This document shows positions 33,516-46,482 of a DNA stretch of 64,000 nucleotides, piece by piece (position 1 is the first letter of the stretch; every line of letters begins with the position of its first letter). The DNA is from Lophius americanus (taxonomy: Eukaryota; Chordata; Actinopteri; Lophiiformes; Lophiidae). The notes beneath the pieces are model-generated. The model was not told where the DNA came from and did no database searches. It saw only the letters and a program-made list of their open reading frames with translations. The stretch lies in contig JBBDHG010000101.1 in NCBI GenBank assembly GCA_037951165.1, forward strand, positions 1,603,501 through 1,667,500. Reading direction: 5' to 3'. The translations under genes and the position numbers were made by a program.

Positions 33516-36500
33516 GAATATTAATTAAATATTTGTACTATAATTACCGAAATGTAAAAATCTGATTTATTTCTATATTTAATGCAACAATTAACTACTC
33601 TAAACTGCAAATAGCAGCAACTTGCTGCTACAGTGCTGTTTATCTGCTTTGGTTTGCATGACGAAAGAAATGTGTCTGTTTTCATAAAGGCATTCTCTCT
33701 AACCAAAATGCTATGGACTGACCAGGGGACACTTGGCGGGTTCAACAACACTGGTCAATATGATGCCACCTGAGAGCAATGGTGATGTTTACGTGCTGCT
33801 TATGAGCATTGCTAGTATTGTGTAGTTTTGGCTAAACCCAACTTTTTCATATTTAAAACATAAATAAGTGATATCAGATGAATTTGGAGTCATTTTCCCA
33901 TCGAGACTGTATGAAAACCCTTCAGTCAATCAGTAGCAGAAGTTAAAAAAAATATCCAGCTGTTGTGACTCTGCTGAGAAAGTGGGATTGGGTTACATAA
34001 GGAAATTTCTGGCTCCATTCTAGTTATATAACTCTGGTTTAGGATGAATACCGCGGTTGTGGTGCGTTTGCGGAGGGGGGGACCATAAGGGAGAGATTTC
34101 ATTGTGGTGGGGAGGATCTAAAGGGGTGGCGGAAACCATGGATAGTATACATATCCAGTGTCAGATTATTAGAATCCACGCAGAAGCCCAAACCATGAGA
34201 AAATTACAGAAAATAATCAGGAAAGAGATTGTAGAAAGACTTCAAGACTTCAAATGATTCATTCCAGAAAGAATGTGGCAGTTTGGGAATCAACAAAGAC
34301 GGGAGCAAAACTATTATCAAAGCAAAATCCTTAGAAATAATAAGATTTCTGTGGCGTTGAAAACACAGCGCTCCCTTGCGCTGAGGCAATAGCGCCCTAA
34401 AGGCAGCACAACATACAACAACAATTCTCTCAGTCAGACACTTTATTGGACTTCACACTATTATGCTGGATCCAAGATCAGCACATCATGATCCAAGAGA
34501 CCAGAGAGACTGAGATATTACCTCAATTTTCATTTATTTTTCATCTGTAAAGATATTAAACAATTGGAAACATGTAATCGAACATATCCAGAAATGTGCT
34601 GTAATGTTTAGCCATGGTCAAAATCCATAAATATATATCTCGATATTTAGAGGGCCTATAGGCTGATCTTGTTTGATCTGGACATTTAAGTTTGACCTGG
34701 ATTAAAATTCCTTGTGTGGAATGTCCCCAAGGCCAAGATAATAAATCACACAGTCCGCTCAAATACATTTACACCTATTTTGTTTGCAGATGCCTGGCTC
34801 TCTATTTGAAATGACACACTGGTTTAGGTATGTTCAACCACTGTTTTGCTCAGTGTAAACAAAAACAGGTATCTCAGAGAACGGTGTTCACTGAGGTGTT
34901 TTTACACAATCTCTCTGTAAAAAGGCCAAATAGAAAAGACAAATGTACTGGGTAAGAGTAAGAGGCTACCATGAATACAAAATAAAATTTGTAAATTGGT
35001 CAAATAATTGCTTTTCTATAGTGCCTTTCAAGTGTTCTTGGCATGTAGGATTCTGTGTTTTTAGCTTGTTAAAGCCTGTGAGGACTCACTAAAAATAATT
35101 TTGTAACTTGATACAACCAAAAAAGTCTAAGGGTCAAATGCAGCAACACTTAAAGGGAAGAGCTGAAAGAAGTTTACGGCTGGTAGCAACTGCAAATCAT
35201 GGCATAAAAGGAAAAGGAAAAAAAAGGTTCTTGCTTGCTGCATGATCCTGGCCCAAGACATTAACATCTGCTACGAACCTTTTACACTGTTGATTGGGGC
35301 CACTGGTAGCTGCTGAGCCAGTGTTTGAGGTCAACATCAACTGCCATCATACTGTTGTCAGGACTCTTTCTGCTCTGGTCTGACTGGGGGGGCACTGAAA
35401 ATAAACCACCACCCTGCTCGTACATTTTACTACCTGTTTTTTCCTCCCTGTTTGCCTTGTTTAACCTTAATGTTTCACACCAGGAGGATCTTGCCCTCTT
35501 TGATGAGTACTAGATATCAGTTCCAAATAAAACATAATAGGCTGGTGTTTCAAAGAGGGCTTGTGTAGCTCACATGTACACACTCACATGCATAGAAACA
35601 ACAATTACCAGCTGCCAGATCAATATATATGTGTTTCAAAAAAAATTGTGGACGAATCTTAGCACTTACCATAAGCATAGGTGCAGACAGATAAGGGGAA
35701 AAAAGTTAATACTCTATTCAGAAAAGTGTAGCTAGCTAGGGCGAGCACTCAAGTTTGCATAGCAGATCGTTTATTTCTTCACTAAGAATCAAACAACAAT
35801 GAATCTAATATTGTACAGCGTGTGCCCTTGTGAGGATTATAACCTGCATTCATAAAAACAATGCTGACTTCACACGCTAGTATAAAACCTGTTCAAATAA
35901 CAGCTGCTGAAAATCCCTCAACTTCCAAAAAGTTTCACAGCATGTTGAGGAAATTGCCTCCAAACAACATATGCCCAAGATTCCCAACTCCACTAGCCAC
36001 CCTGCTCTGTTAAACACTAACCATTGTGCTTTTAAACAAAGAGCTGATGCTAGAGTGTAAATATTCACTCCAGATCTCTTAACACAAACCATGTTATATT
36101 TGATATTTTTTGATTTGTTGCATCTGTGGTGGCAAGACGCTGATGAATATCACACGGCAAAAAACGGATGGAATAAAGAAGGTTGTTAGCAGACATAAAC
36201 GATGTAGGCTTTAAAATATTTTACAAAAGAATGCGGAAGGACTTGCATTAAACACACTGCCTAGCTCTCAAAAACGCAACATAAGGTTTGTTTGCATGAA
36301 AACTCAACGTGGGTAAAGATTCAGCCTGAAATATGAATTTTAATGTTGGTTCTTGGAGCTCAAAATATATACAAAGCTTTGATTATCAACCCACACACTG
36401 TGTTTGAAGGCTATCCGGCTCCTGATCTCTGAATTCCTTTTCGCTAAATAAAACTCTCAAAAGACCAAACTTGGTTCTCAAGAATCTTTTCATAACAAGA

Positions 36501-36600
36501 CCTAGAGCAATGAAGGAACATAAAATAATCTACTCAGCCCCATCCAGATGAGAAGTGGAATGTTCCTATTCCAAGAAAGAATTCTAGAACTCCACTACCA
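33516..36600. other. unique sequence
   Basis: Three kilobases without any exon, array or transposon that I recognise. A G-rich patch lies at 34055-34080. Confidence 0.35.
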
Positions 36601-36611
36601 AAAGTTGAGAG

Positions 36612-36806
36612 ATGCAGAATTGCCTCAAACAACTAAAGAAGATGAGGACTCGTTTTGAAAAAAAGCTAAAAGACTCCATTAAGCTTATGCAACAAAACCA
36701 AAGTTGGTCCCCCCCCAGTTTTCAGTTTTGTCTTAGAGACGAAGGGCCAACCAGAGACAAAAGGTCAGCAGACCACAGTGACCTCAATAGGGTAAGTATA
36801 GGTATG
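36612..36806 (+). other. short open frame with splice-donor-like end, unknown
   Basis: A 65-codon frame with a Lys-rich start (QLKKMRTRFEKKLKD) of helical character. AGGGTAAGTATAG at 36789-36801 is a strong match to the vertebrate splice donor consensus. No homolog is recognised. It is listed only because it lies 330 bases upstream of the candidate exon at 37136. Confidence 0.12.
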
Positions 36807-37135
36807 TAAAGGGTCAGAGATGAATATGTTTATCAAGTTCGTAATCGATGTGCATTTTCAGGCGAAGGTTGCAAAGCATGGTTTATACGTGTGGCTGCAG
36901 GAAACCAAGATCCATAAAAGGGACGTCAGAGGCAACACTGGGACCAAAGACCAAAACCTCAGTTTGGCTCCAATTGAAATAAGTAGTTTAGCACCATCCA
37001 GTTTTTGATGTCTTTAAGACACTCAAGCGATCAATTTGTGATTTTGGATTATCTGTAGAGTTGGATGACGTCGTGTGAACTGTATGGAGTCACTTTATGT
37101 TTATTTGTTATCCATCTTCTTCTGTTGCTTATCAG

Positions 37136-37537
37136 AAAGCTGCAACACAGTTTTGCTGCGAAGCTCCAGAAATGTTTTTTGAAACTTCACCTGAATTTAT
37201 GGGCAAACCCTTGTTGGAAAGGGTTAAATCACTTCTTTTTCACATCAAAGAGTGTTTAGAGGTTCAAGATTCCAGAGGGATCTGGGTGAAGTATTGTATC
37301 TTGCCCGATGTGATGTTAGCATATGAAGGGCCTGAGGTCGACAGTTTGAAAAGTTTGGTGGTGTGTAGTTGGAGAGACATCTGTAGTTCCTCGTCATCTC
37401 TGCTTGAGGACAGAGGCTACGGGCTACAGACTGAACTGCACCGAATTGTTGACGATTCCAGGTTCCAACAAGGAAGAAGAAAGTGTTCAGAACAAAGATG
37501 GAACTTGTGGTTCTGCTGCATGGCCTTAAATATTTAA
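37136..37537 (+). CDS. candidate exon or gene relic, unknown function
   Basis: The frame is open from an acceptor-like site (TCTTCTGTTGCTTATCAG, AG at 37134-37135) to a stop at 37535-37537, about 133 codons. It has no simple-sequence bias. It has hydrophobic and charged residues mixed as in a folded protein (for example LLERVKSLLFHIKECLE) and about nine cysteines. The ATG-initiated version starts at 37097, but its first 13 codons coincide with the pyrimidine tract. Two weak donor-like sites lie inside (GGGTGAAGT at about 37284 and CCAGGTTCC at 37459). No family is recognised. It could be a true exon, a pseudogene, part of an unknown transposon, or chance. Confidence 0.22.
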   Translation, partial: KAATQFCCEAPEMFFETSPEFMGKPLLERVKSLLFHIKECLEVQDSRGIWVKYCILPDVMLAYEGPEVDSLKSLVVCSWRDICSSSSSLLEDRGYGLQTELHRIVDDSRFQQGRRKCSEQRWNLWFCCMALNI

Positions 37538-40110
37538 ACGTTTTTACTCTAAATCACTATGCTAAATTAGTGGGGAACTCTTAAAGTATTGTACCAGACC
37601 GGTTCTTGCCTGAAGGCCCATAGTTGGACTTCTGCCTGGTTTTTGAATTTTTCTTTATTGTGCAGAATGCTAGATTTTGAAAAAGATGTTGGTTTATGTT
37701 AAAGCTGAAATTTGCAGTTTGTGAATATAGCTCCCCCTAGTGGAAATAGGTGTTATTTCAGAGCCAAAATCCCTCCTTTGGGTCAAAATCACATCTCCGA
37801 CACATTTTTGTAAAATTTTCTATCCAACCGTGCGAATAAGGAGAATCATCCTGGTCCTGTCACACAAGGACTGTATAGAATAACATGAACCTTGAGGTGT
37901 TTCTATCAAAAAGAGTTTCTGAGCAAATTCATAGATTGTTTTGTTTCGTGGTTTCATTTTTATATATTGATGTTATAGCCTTTTTTGTGTAAAAGAAATC
38001 AATGAGGATAAAAATACTGGTATTTTTCGTGTTTAAATACAGATTGCTCACATGTAGTAACAGGTTCAGGTATAAGTGGGACATTTTTGTTCCTTACATT
38101 GTTTGTGACTAATTATTCACACTTATGATCTGAGGTTGAAATTATCCCAAATAGACAACCTTGAAAGTGTCCCTAGTGAGGCACGAGAGTTAAAGGGCTT
38201 GCCATCATGGATAGACATCCAACAATATGCTTGGGTATATACAGACTGCATACGCTCCATATTTACCCCTCACACTTGTTGTGTAAAGAGAGGATTAGGC
38301 CAATCAGTGTTTTGGCGTTTAGTTCTGCTCTATTATGCTCTTTAATTTAATTTGCCTCCTGCAGACCTACCCTGTGGCCCTTTAATCAAATAATAATCAG
38401 TGTTGTTGGTTGGTGGTTAAACATTGAACTTCCCTCCAAGCAAAAAAAATGACAATCCAAAAGCATGACGGTATTTACTCCAACATATGGCAAAGCCAAG
38501 CATCTTTACCAGGTCGCGTTGGTTTATTTAAAGGATTCTGTTGCAAAATAAGCTGAGCAACATTTGATACAAAGGAATAGCAATGAGGTCAAAATGAATC
38601 ATGAATAACAAACTGTTTTGTAGTGTTTAATTACAGAAAAATTAAAACACAGTTATTATCCCTCAGAGCAGAAAGACGAAACAATGCACGATTGTAACTC
38701 AGTCTTTTAACTGCTGTCCCTTTGCCAACGCGTTGGCTTATAATTTGAGGGTTCTAACCATTCGAGATTAAGAGCAGATCTGTGGCTCATTCTCCGAGGA
38801 AACCTCAAGTCATTACTGCAACTGCTGGTTGAAACTGGAATGCAGAAATTCAAAATTTTCTTTTTATTGTCAAGGATTTATTTTCTAGCGTAATGTCAGA
38901 ATTGAATGCTCTCAGACAAAGAGCACATTTCATGAGTATTTTGGTTCAGCTTTGAAAATGATGTGACTCGCATGAATATTTAAGTTTCCGTTGTTTAAAA
39001 TCTCTCAAGCATATTGCAGCTTTGGTTTTGCATCAGTGTGTGCAAAACGCAACGCTTCCATTACAAGGAAATGACCAAAATTGAAATTGCCAGTGGCAGC
39101 TGAAAAAAGCCCCTCAGCCTTCACTGTGAGCAATACTGCCGCCATCACTGAGAGAGTCCCTCATGGTGGATGGTGGATGACATCAGCGCAGAATCAGATG
39201 AGAAGCGTGGGAAACTCATCATGGTGTAATTTGTGACACTGCTGTGAACTGAATCTGAACATCTTGCACGTGGACACTGGCAGTGGAGATGCTCCACTCT
39301 GTCAAGTGGGTTTTCCCTCTAAACAGTTCTGGTGAAAGCTAACAGTCGAGGGTCGAGGTAGACTGTGGGTTGTCTCAAAGAAAGTATATCCTGCACATAA
39401 TAAAACAAGAGGCTTTCAGATACCTAAATAAGCACCAACTCATTCTTACATCTACCAATATCCTATGGAAACTGCCAGGGGATAAAAGGAGAGCTAAGAA
39501 GGGTAAAGAAGGTCATACGGAATATGAGGGGGATGCACTGACAGACCGATCCGATCCAAACAACCCAGAGGATTAATCAAACCTGATAGTTACTGGGATA
39601 GACCCAAACATCCATCCGTTTTCTGCAAGGAGGACCCTATCCAATTCAGGGTACACCTTGAACTGTGAAGGTATTTTCCGCTTTATATCTCTGTTATTCT
39701 CCATATTATTACAACCAGCATGTGTTTGTACCAGAGTGCCTCTGTCAAAGTACAAGGTGACAATACCTTCATATACTCTTTTCCCCAACCACCCAAACAG
39801 ATGATCGCCATTGTAGACAAAACTATGTGTTCCATCAACAAGGTGTGACCTTAATGAACATATCTACTTTTGATATGATCGTCTACAGCCAATGGAGTAC
39901 TTGAATACTTTTAGTAAGTGTTAAGGGATAACCTCATTTGGGTCATATGACCTTCTTTATGTGAGGTTATATACTTAATGAACAAGAAGTGTCCTTCAAA
40001 ATTAGCATGGCTTCATAATATTGTTGGGTCGTCTCTCCTTGAAATACTTGAGTGTGAGTCGTCAAGTCTCTAAAGCCTCCTCATTGTCTGGCCCGAAGAA
40101 ATTCCTTCAC
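37538..40110. other. unique sequence with possible conserved patches
   Basis: No gene seen. The stretches at 38930-39065 and 39100-39310 are non-repetitive and have a balanced composition, as conserved non-coding DNA often does. A decayed ATGG-type repeat end lies at 39605-39650 (ATCCATCCGTTTTCTGCA). Confidence 0.3.
37731..37743 (-). promoter_or_regulatory. CTCF-like binding site
   Basis: The minus strand reads CCACTAGGGGGAG, one base short of the match at 13575. Same orientation as that site. Confidence 0.4.
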
Positions 40111-40165
40111 ATGGACATGGCACCAGTTCATCACAGGGCCAACACATAAGCCGGTTCAAGGCAGC
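40111..40165 (-). repeat. SINE-like repeat fragment
   Basis: GGCACCAGTTCATCACAGGG and CCAACACATAA match the minus strand of the middle of the family at 7209 and 47282, where the same words occur in order. Confidence 0.5.
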
Positions 40166-43100
40166 ACTGGTGCATCTACTCCATTTCCTATTAAGACGTT
40201 TCTATTGTTCTGCAACTGAGATGACAGCACAGGTAGTAATAGATGTGAATTGATACATTCTTGGATCCAGCCCCTAATCCAGGATGCACAAAAATTTAAA
40301 TCATTCTATATCATGCATAATTTTCCCTACAAATTTCGTAGAAATCTGACTGGTAGCTTTAGCACTGGTCACTCAGTGTGTTAAATCAAAGCCTTCAAGA
40401 ACTCTTGAATGTTGATGTGCATTATATAAACACCCTCCGTTAAGCCCCCAGTCTCTGTCTCCTCAGACGGACCGAGTCTACCCTGATCTCCTCTCTGCTC
40501 TGTTAGAGCGGTTCAGCTCTCACACATTCCTCCAGACCACAGAAAATCAGTTAATCCCTGGAAAGCAGATAACCTAATGCTGCTGGACACGCTGCAGTCA
40601 GATACCAGGGACAAGAAGTTCTCCACTGTACTGGAAAGGAGATGAAGACACTCATTGTGGAAACCAGGCAATCACCCCGTCTGTAAATGGCTTACAACTG
40701 TAACAACACTTGACCTCATCTGCGTATTTAATGGTTAAAAACAGGACAGAAGTGTCAGTGTAAGTACGAGCTCGATGCATCATAAATTAAGAAAGTGGAA
40801 AGTAAAATCCTGTAGGACTATCTCAGGACTTTGAACATAAAAACAGTAAAGAACAAAATGCTGAAAAAGCTATACAAGGAGGAAAAATCCATTTGGATTT
40901 CTGCTACAAATTTTTAATGAATATTCCGGTGATGCATCTGACTTATAAAACTTTGAGGGATTTAATCTTTTGTTATCATGCAACACAAAGAAAGAGACTC
41001 ATAGAAAATGAAATTAATGAAATGAAATAAAGCAGACCTGTCTTATTTTCATATTTTCCCACAAGATGTTACTGTACTAAATGGGTTATTTGATATCTAA
41101 AAGTAATGTTTTGTTTATTGTTTAGGCTCCAGTGAATTATTGCTCTGTTTTAGATTTCATAATCTGTGTAAAATGGTTGGGAAGCTGAGCATCAAAATGT
41201 GTGGCATCACCTCGGAGATGTAAAACTTCTCTTTTTAATTATTATTAAATTGGGCTAACACGCTCAATGTTTGCTACGCATCTAAAATTTGAGCGTCAGG
41301 CAGTCCAACCAGCTGCCTCCTATGTTTCCATTCTAACTTCACCCTTTAATGTCTGGAGGAAAAAAACCTTTTCTTTCGCTGTCACGCTCAAATTTTGAAC
41401 TATATCCATTCAATCATATATGGGCATGTTCTGCATCAGTACGAGTCTGACACTTCAACTTCATTTCAACAAATCCACCAATAGTTTTTAAACAGGAATG
41501 TTTTGGGTTTCTCAATGTCTTCCTCAACGAGGTGGTATTTTCAGGCCAGAGCAGCTTTGCCATTGGGGTATGTTGAATATTCATACCAAATGCTTAGAAT
41601 TGTCATATTTTGCATCCAATTTGCTTCCTGACACATGAGGAAGATCCTTAAAATCTCCTTCTATTACATACGGTTCCCTCCAGAACACCAAAGACTATCT
41701 TTATCTGTCCTTAAACTATTAATTAAAGGCCACTGTCCTTTAATTCACTAGTGTTGATTGAACTAGTTATACCTCTACCACTACTACATCGAAAACTACT
41801 ATTAAGGTATCTAGTAGTACGTTAAATAAGGATAAGCAAGTAAACCTATGTCTCTAATTGAGCTCAATGACAGGCAAAAGTATCTGCTGTGAATCTTTAC
41901 TACTGTAGTGTGACGGGGACATGCACCAGGAGTCAGGGACACTCAAAATTACCTGAATAGTATATTGGGTAATCTATATATTCTTTTTTTCATTGGCCTC
42001 TATGATGGCAACCAATATTTTGCAGCATGTTAAACGTCTCTCATGTTATGTAAACGTGCCCTATTTGTGAGCATCTCTCCTACAGGAATCAGCCTGTGCT
42101 GTACATCCGTACGTCTCTGTGACATTTTCTAACACTCTGTCAGAGGAAAACAGAAAATTGAAACGGTTTCAGAAACTTTAACACAAATCACACCCACAGA
42201 TCTGACACAGTCCTCCTGTGAGATCCTAGTATAGCTGCAGTCCGCAGCCTAGTCACATGAGTGCACTGTGAAACAGACACACACTCAACACACAAGCGCT
42301 GTTCTAAAAATGTGCCTGATGACGAGATGAAAATCGGCAGCCGTGTAAAAATCATTTGACAAAAATGTCTGATTAGTAGAGTGAATAGTTCAGCATTCAG
42401 ATACGGCCTTTAATTCATTCATTTATGCCAGTACAATGGTAATCAGAAGTGAAGGATGGAGTGTGTTAGTCCTGAATTCTCTTCTTCTTTTTGTTTTAGC
42501 AATAAGATAGTGTGTAAAATTTAAGGATATCGCTTTGAATAAATATAAAGTAAGTACTATATTCTTATAACTTTATAATCAGGAAAATAAATATGTTTGT
42601 TTATTAACCTTGGCTAACTTTTAGATTTAAGTGGTCAAAAGATGATAGTGATTGTCTTTAAAAACCAAAAGAGAAGAAGATGGGCATGAGGAAGACCAAT
42701 GGACGATTATTCTTATTATTTAACACATGAAAAAGCAACAGAGTGTGAAAACTCGCCGTCACAGATGGACACTACAAAAGACCAGTTCTTGACAAGGGTG
42801 AGAAGTTCAGTCATAGTCCCACATATTCAAGATATTCCAGAAAATTCAATTCCATGATCCTACTCCAACCCAACTGTAGGAAATCCTCTCCAATTCTGAT
42901 CCAAGTTGAACCGGACAACAGAAAACCCATCCCAAAATCTAGTCTACGCTTAAACTAAACAAATGCAGGACTGATTCTTAGCTGGACGTAAGCCTGAATT
43001 TAACCCAAGTTGTTGCCTAATGGTAGCCCAGCCAAGCTAGCCTAAGCTTGATGCTAACTGGAAACAAACTCTACCTGAGCTCTGATGCCAGCCCAACACC

Positions 43101-43684
43101 TGGTTGAGCCTAGCCTAATATCTGCACAGGCAGACTAAAGTCCATCCCAAATCCTCCTTGTCCTAGTTGAAAAAGATTTCCTGATTCCAAGTCCTATAAT
43201 GACCGGAGCGGAACCCGAGGACATCCACACTCTCAATATGCAACCAATGAAAAACTTACGCCCATTCTAATTTGATTATCAAATTGTCATTGGTGTCAAA
43301 ATTGCCCACCCATAACATTGTTACGTGTAACCATCATTCTTGTTACAGTCAGTAGTGTCTTCGTTACATTTCAACAATGACTTAGACCAGAAAAAGCAGT
43401 ATAGTGAGATTAAGCTAACTTATTAGTGTACATCTCATATCAGGTTTATAACCCAAGATTAGATTCTCTCACCTCCCTCCATCACTTCCCTTACCTTTCT
43501 ACCTGAGTCCAAATCGGGCGTCTCTCAGAAAAATATAAAAAAACACACCAAAAGCTGCCGAGACCGGTGGGAACAGAGACATAGAAGGGACAGTAGATGT
43601 GCTTTCTTTGTCTTCAGAAGGCAAATGGAGGGAATAGGGAGGAGAGGAGGACGAGTAGTAGGGTGCAAAGGGAGTGAGGGATTA
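40166..43684. other. unique sequence
   Basis: No gene recognised. The stretch 42830-43200 is rich in CCTAGCC, AAGCTAGCC and CCCAACCC words and may be a decayed tandem repeat. Confidence 0.35.
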
Positions 43685-43752
43685 CTGTGTGTGTGTGTGT
43701 GTGTTTGTGTGTGCGTGCGTGTGTGTGTGTGTGCGCATGTGTGTGTGTGTGT
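43685..43752 (+). repeat. (TG)n microsatellite, interrupted
   Basis: TG units with CG and TT breaks. Confidence 0.95.
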
Positions 43753-43958
43753 CCCTCTTCCGCACAGCTAACTCAAGCCAGAATTTTTCTGTCCCCTAGA
43801 TGGATGGATGAGCCTGGAGGAGGAGGACTGCTACCTCTAGCTCTGCAACTTTGTCTGGTTATCCTCACATCACTCCTCTCTGACATTATTAAATAACCGC
43901 TTATGTCACTTCTGTCTCTTTGTTCCTTCTTCACGGCTTTCTCCCGTCTCCCCCACCG

Positions 43959-44359
43959 AGGAGGGTAGAAGTGATAGAAGGAGGGTAGAAGTGATAGAAG
44001 GAGGGTAGAAGTGATAGAGGGTAGAGGTGATAGAAGGTATAGGTGATATAGGAGGGTAGAAGTGATAGAGGAGGGTAGCAGTGATAGAGGGTAGAGGTGA
44101 TAGAAGGTATAGGTGATATAGGAGGGTAGAAGTGATAGAGGAGGGTAGAAGTGATAGAAGGAGGGTAGAAGTGATAGAAGGAGGGTAGAAGTGATAGAGG
44201 AGGGTAGAAGTGATAGAAGGAGGGTAGAAGTGATAGAAGGAGGGTAGAAGTGATAGAAGGAGGGTAGAAGTGATAGAGGGAGGGTAGAGGTAATAGAGGA
44301 GGATAGCGGGGATAGAAGGTAGAGGTAATAGACGAGGGTAGAGGGTATAGAAGGAGGGG
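43959..44359 (+). repeat. 20-bp minisatellite with a 70-bp higher-order duplication
   Basis: The unit GAGGGTAGAAGTGATAGAAG repeats about twenty times, with shortened variants such as GTAGAGGTGATAGAAG. A 70-bp compound unit at 44010-44079 is repeated at 44080-44149 with almost no change. The plus strand has about three C in 400 bases. The minus-strand 177-codon frame reads Tyr-His-Phe-Tyr-Pro-Pro repeats and is not a gene. Confidence 0.95.
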
Positions 44360-45421
44360 GAAAAGAGAGAATAAGTAAAGGCAGATAGTGGAGGCTGGGA
44401 CTCTTTACAATGATGTCCCCCTGAACTAAAACACCTCAACCTTATTTAATCTGTATGCCTGGATGTAAATTGCTATTGGTAATAAGCCATGATGAATATG
44501 ACGGGGGGATCTGGCTGAAGAAGGATTTATTTGGATCGCAAAGACATGGGTAGAGAAAGATTGTGTGCAAACCCATAAATGGGAGGTAGTTCATTATTTT
44601 TATTGGGATGAAGTCATAAAGCCAATATACTTCATATACAATCCATTATGAATTTTTGAAGCATCACGGCAGTCGCGACCAGCCATTCATCCCCGTCGTC
44701 CCTCTTTCCAGGGGACACAAAGAGGAATCTGACATTTTTATGTACAAGCAGGTGAAAGTTGGAGGGAAGTTAGTTTGATTGACTTATCCCTTATGATAGC
44801 TTATTTAGTTTAAGCCAGAGGCATGGAATAACAAAGAGATGAAGAGCTGGGAAAAGATGGTATAAATATGAGACCTGAATAATGTTGGACACCAGAGACT
44901 TCTATAAAAGACAGAATGACAAAAGATCTCTTTTAAGTGGTTGTAACATGTTATCACTTATGTTTTAGTTAATACTTTACAAATAATACCATACAAAACA
45001 TTAGGCACTAATGAAATATATATATTTCTGCGTCATAGCAGTTATTTTGATAACAGCCACGTATCTGCTGCTTCCACAGAGCATCCTGCCCTGATTTCTT
45101 TCCAATTCTCAACTTTCCCATTTCTCTCAATCGTAAAAACCTCTTCAAACTCAATTTTTCTTTTTTCCATTTTCATGTTTCCTGCAGTAGCAATTTGCAG
45201 CTTGGGTTCACTTAACAACTTGCATTTAATTGTAGTCTGTTTTTCACGTTTTCCTCGTAACCCCGCCCCCCTCTCTCTGTAAGCTACAGCCCACATCTTC
45301 CCACATCATTATACCTTCACCCCGTGAGCGCTAGGGAGGACTAAAAACACACTTTCACGGGGACTAGTTCAAATAAACACCGTCACTGACTCACAGCCAG
45401 AAAACACACACATACAGGCGT
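44360..45421. other. unique sequence
   Basis: No exon or repeat recognised. The patch at 44480-44760 is non-repetitive and of balanced composition. Confidence 0.35.
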
Positions 45422-45429
45422 TCACACTC

Positions 45430-45461
<32 letters not shown>

Positions 45462-45462
45462 A
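45422..45462 (+). repeat. (CA)n microsatellite
   Basis: About 18 CA units, with one AA break near the end. Confidence 0.96.
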
Positions 45463-46387
45463 TTCCTGACAGTGTCAGAGCTGCATCCCACAGCAGATAA
45501 TGAGCAGCCAGACTGGAATCCCTACATGGAGTGGAAAGATGGGAGGAAGAACTCCTCTCTGTCAGGGCATCATCTCTCTCTGCTGGCATCTCATCTCTGG
45601 TTTCTCCACTTATCTAAGGTTCTTCATAACAGTGAAAACGAGAACCAGTGTTACTTTTTTGGTTGTTGTCAGGATTAGTCAGAATCTAGTTGACGGAATT
45701 TGATGATAAAAGTTTAGAGGTGTGAGGAATGTAGTGATGAAGAACCCATTACATTTGGAAGTCGATGCAGATAAAAGGTCAGAGTCACAAACCTTTTTTT
45801 ACTGCTTTGAACTTTGCAAGATTAAACCTTTGTGGACCTTTTTGTCTACTAGAGGGATTATCAGGAAACTGAATGAAATGGCTAGTAATCTCCCATACGA
45901 GAAATAATCTGTTTTGAGCCAGATGAGGAAATGCTCCATGAGAGAAATCTTATTTTTCTTAGTTACCAATAATAAAAAAAACTATGGAAATTTAGTATAT
46001 TCGACATTCTTTACCTTGTGTTATGTTTTGCATGCAAGCAATTATAATAAAACATTGAATCTCTTTGCAGATTTTGCTTGGGCTAATTTTAGATTAGATC
46101 TAGGAGATTGTGGAAATCTAAACTCTTAAAGACAAAATGAGAACACTGGTGCCAACAACTGAAGTTGAGGATTTCCACAAGCATCCAAGTGTTGGACACA
46201 CTCTCAGAGATTAGTGCAGTTTGAGTGACTTGTGCAGTCCTCCTCTCACGTCACAGTGTTGCCTTCATCTCTGAACCGAGACACTTCAATTCGGCACGGC
46301 ACACCAAAAAAGATTCTGAAATATATATCAAAGACTGAGATGAGAGCCTCCATCAAAGTGCAAGGACCACCCCTTGGCGGAGAGAAG
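45463..46387. other. unique sequence
   Basis: Overlapping frames of 60-70 codons show no motif. Nothing else seen. Confidence 0.35.
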
Positions 46388-46482
46388 GAGACAGACAGAG
46401 AGAAGGGAGAGTGATTAGCACTTTGAGATTTGATCCAAATGTAAAGTGCATTATAAATAAAATGTATTATTATTATTATTAG
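46388..46482 (-). repeat. dispersed repeat end with (TTA)n
   Basis: GTAAAGTGCATTATAAATAA, then AATG and (TAT)n at 46463-46481. It is the reverse complement of the arrangement at 16641-16700. Confidence 0.65.

Noticed and set aside
43906..44439. 177-codon minus-strand frame with Tyr-Pro-Pro-Ser repeats
   Set aside because: Read-through of the 20-bp minisatellite.
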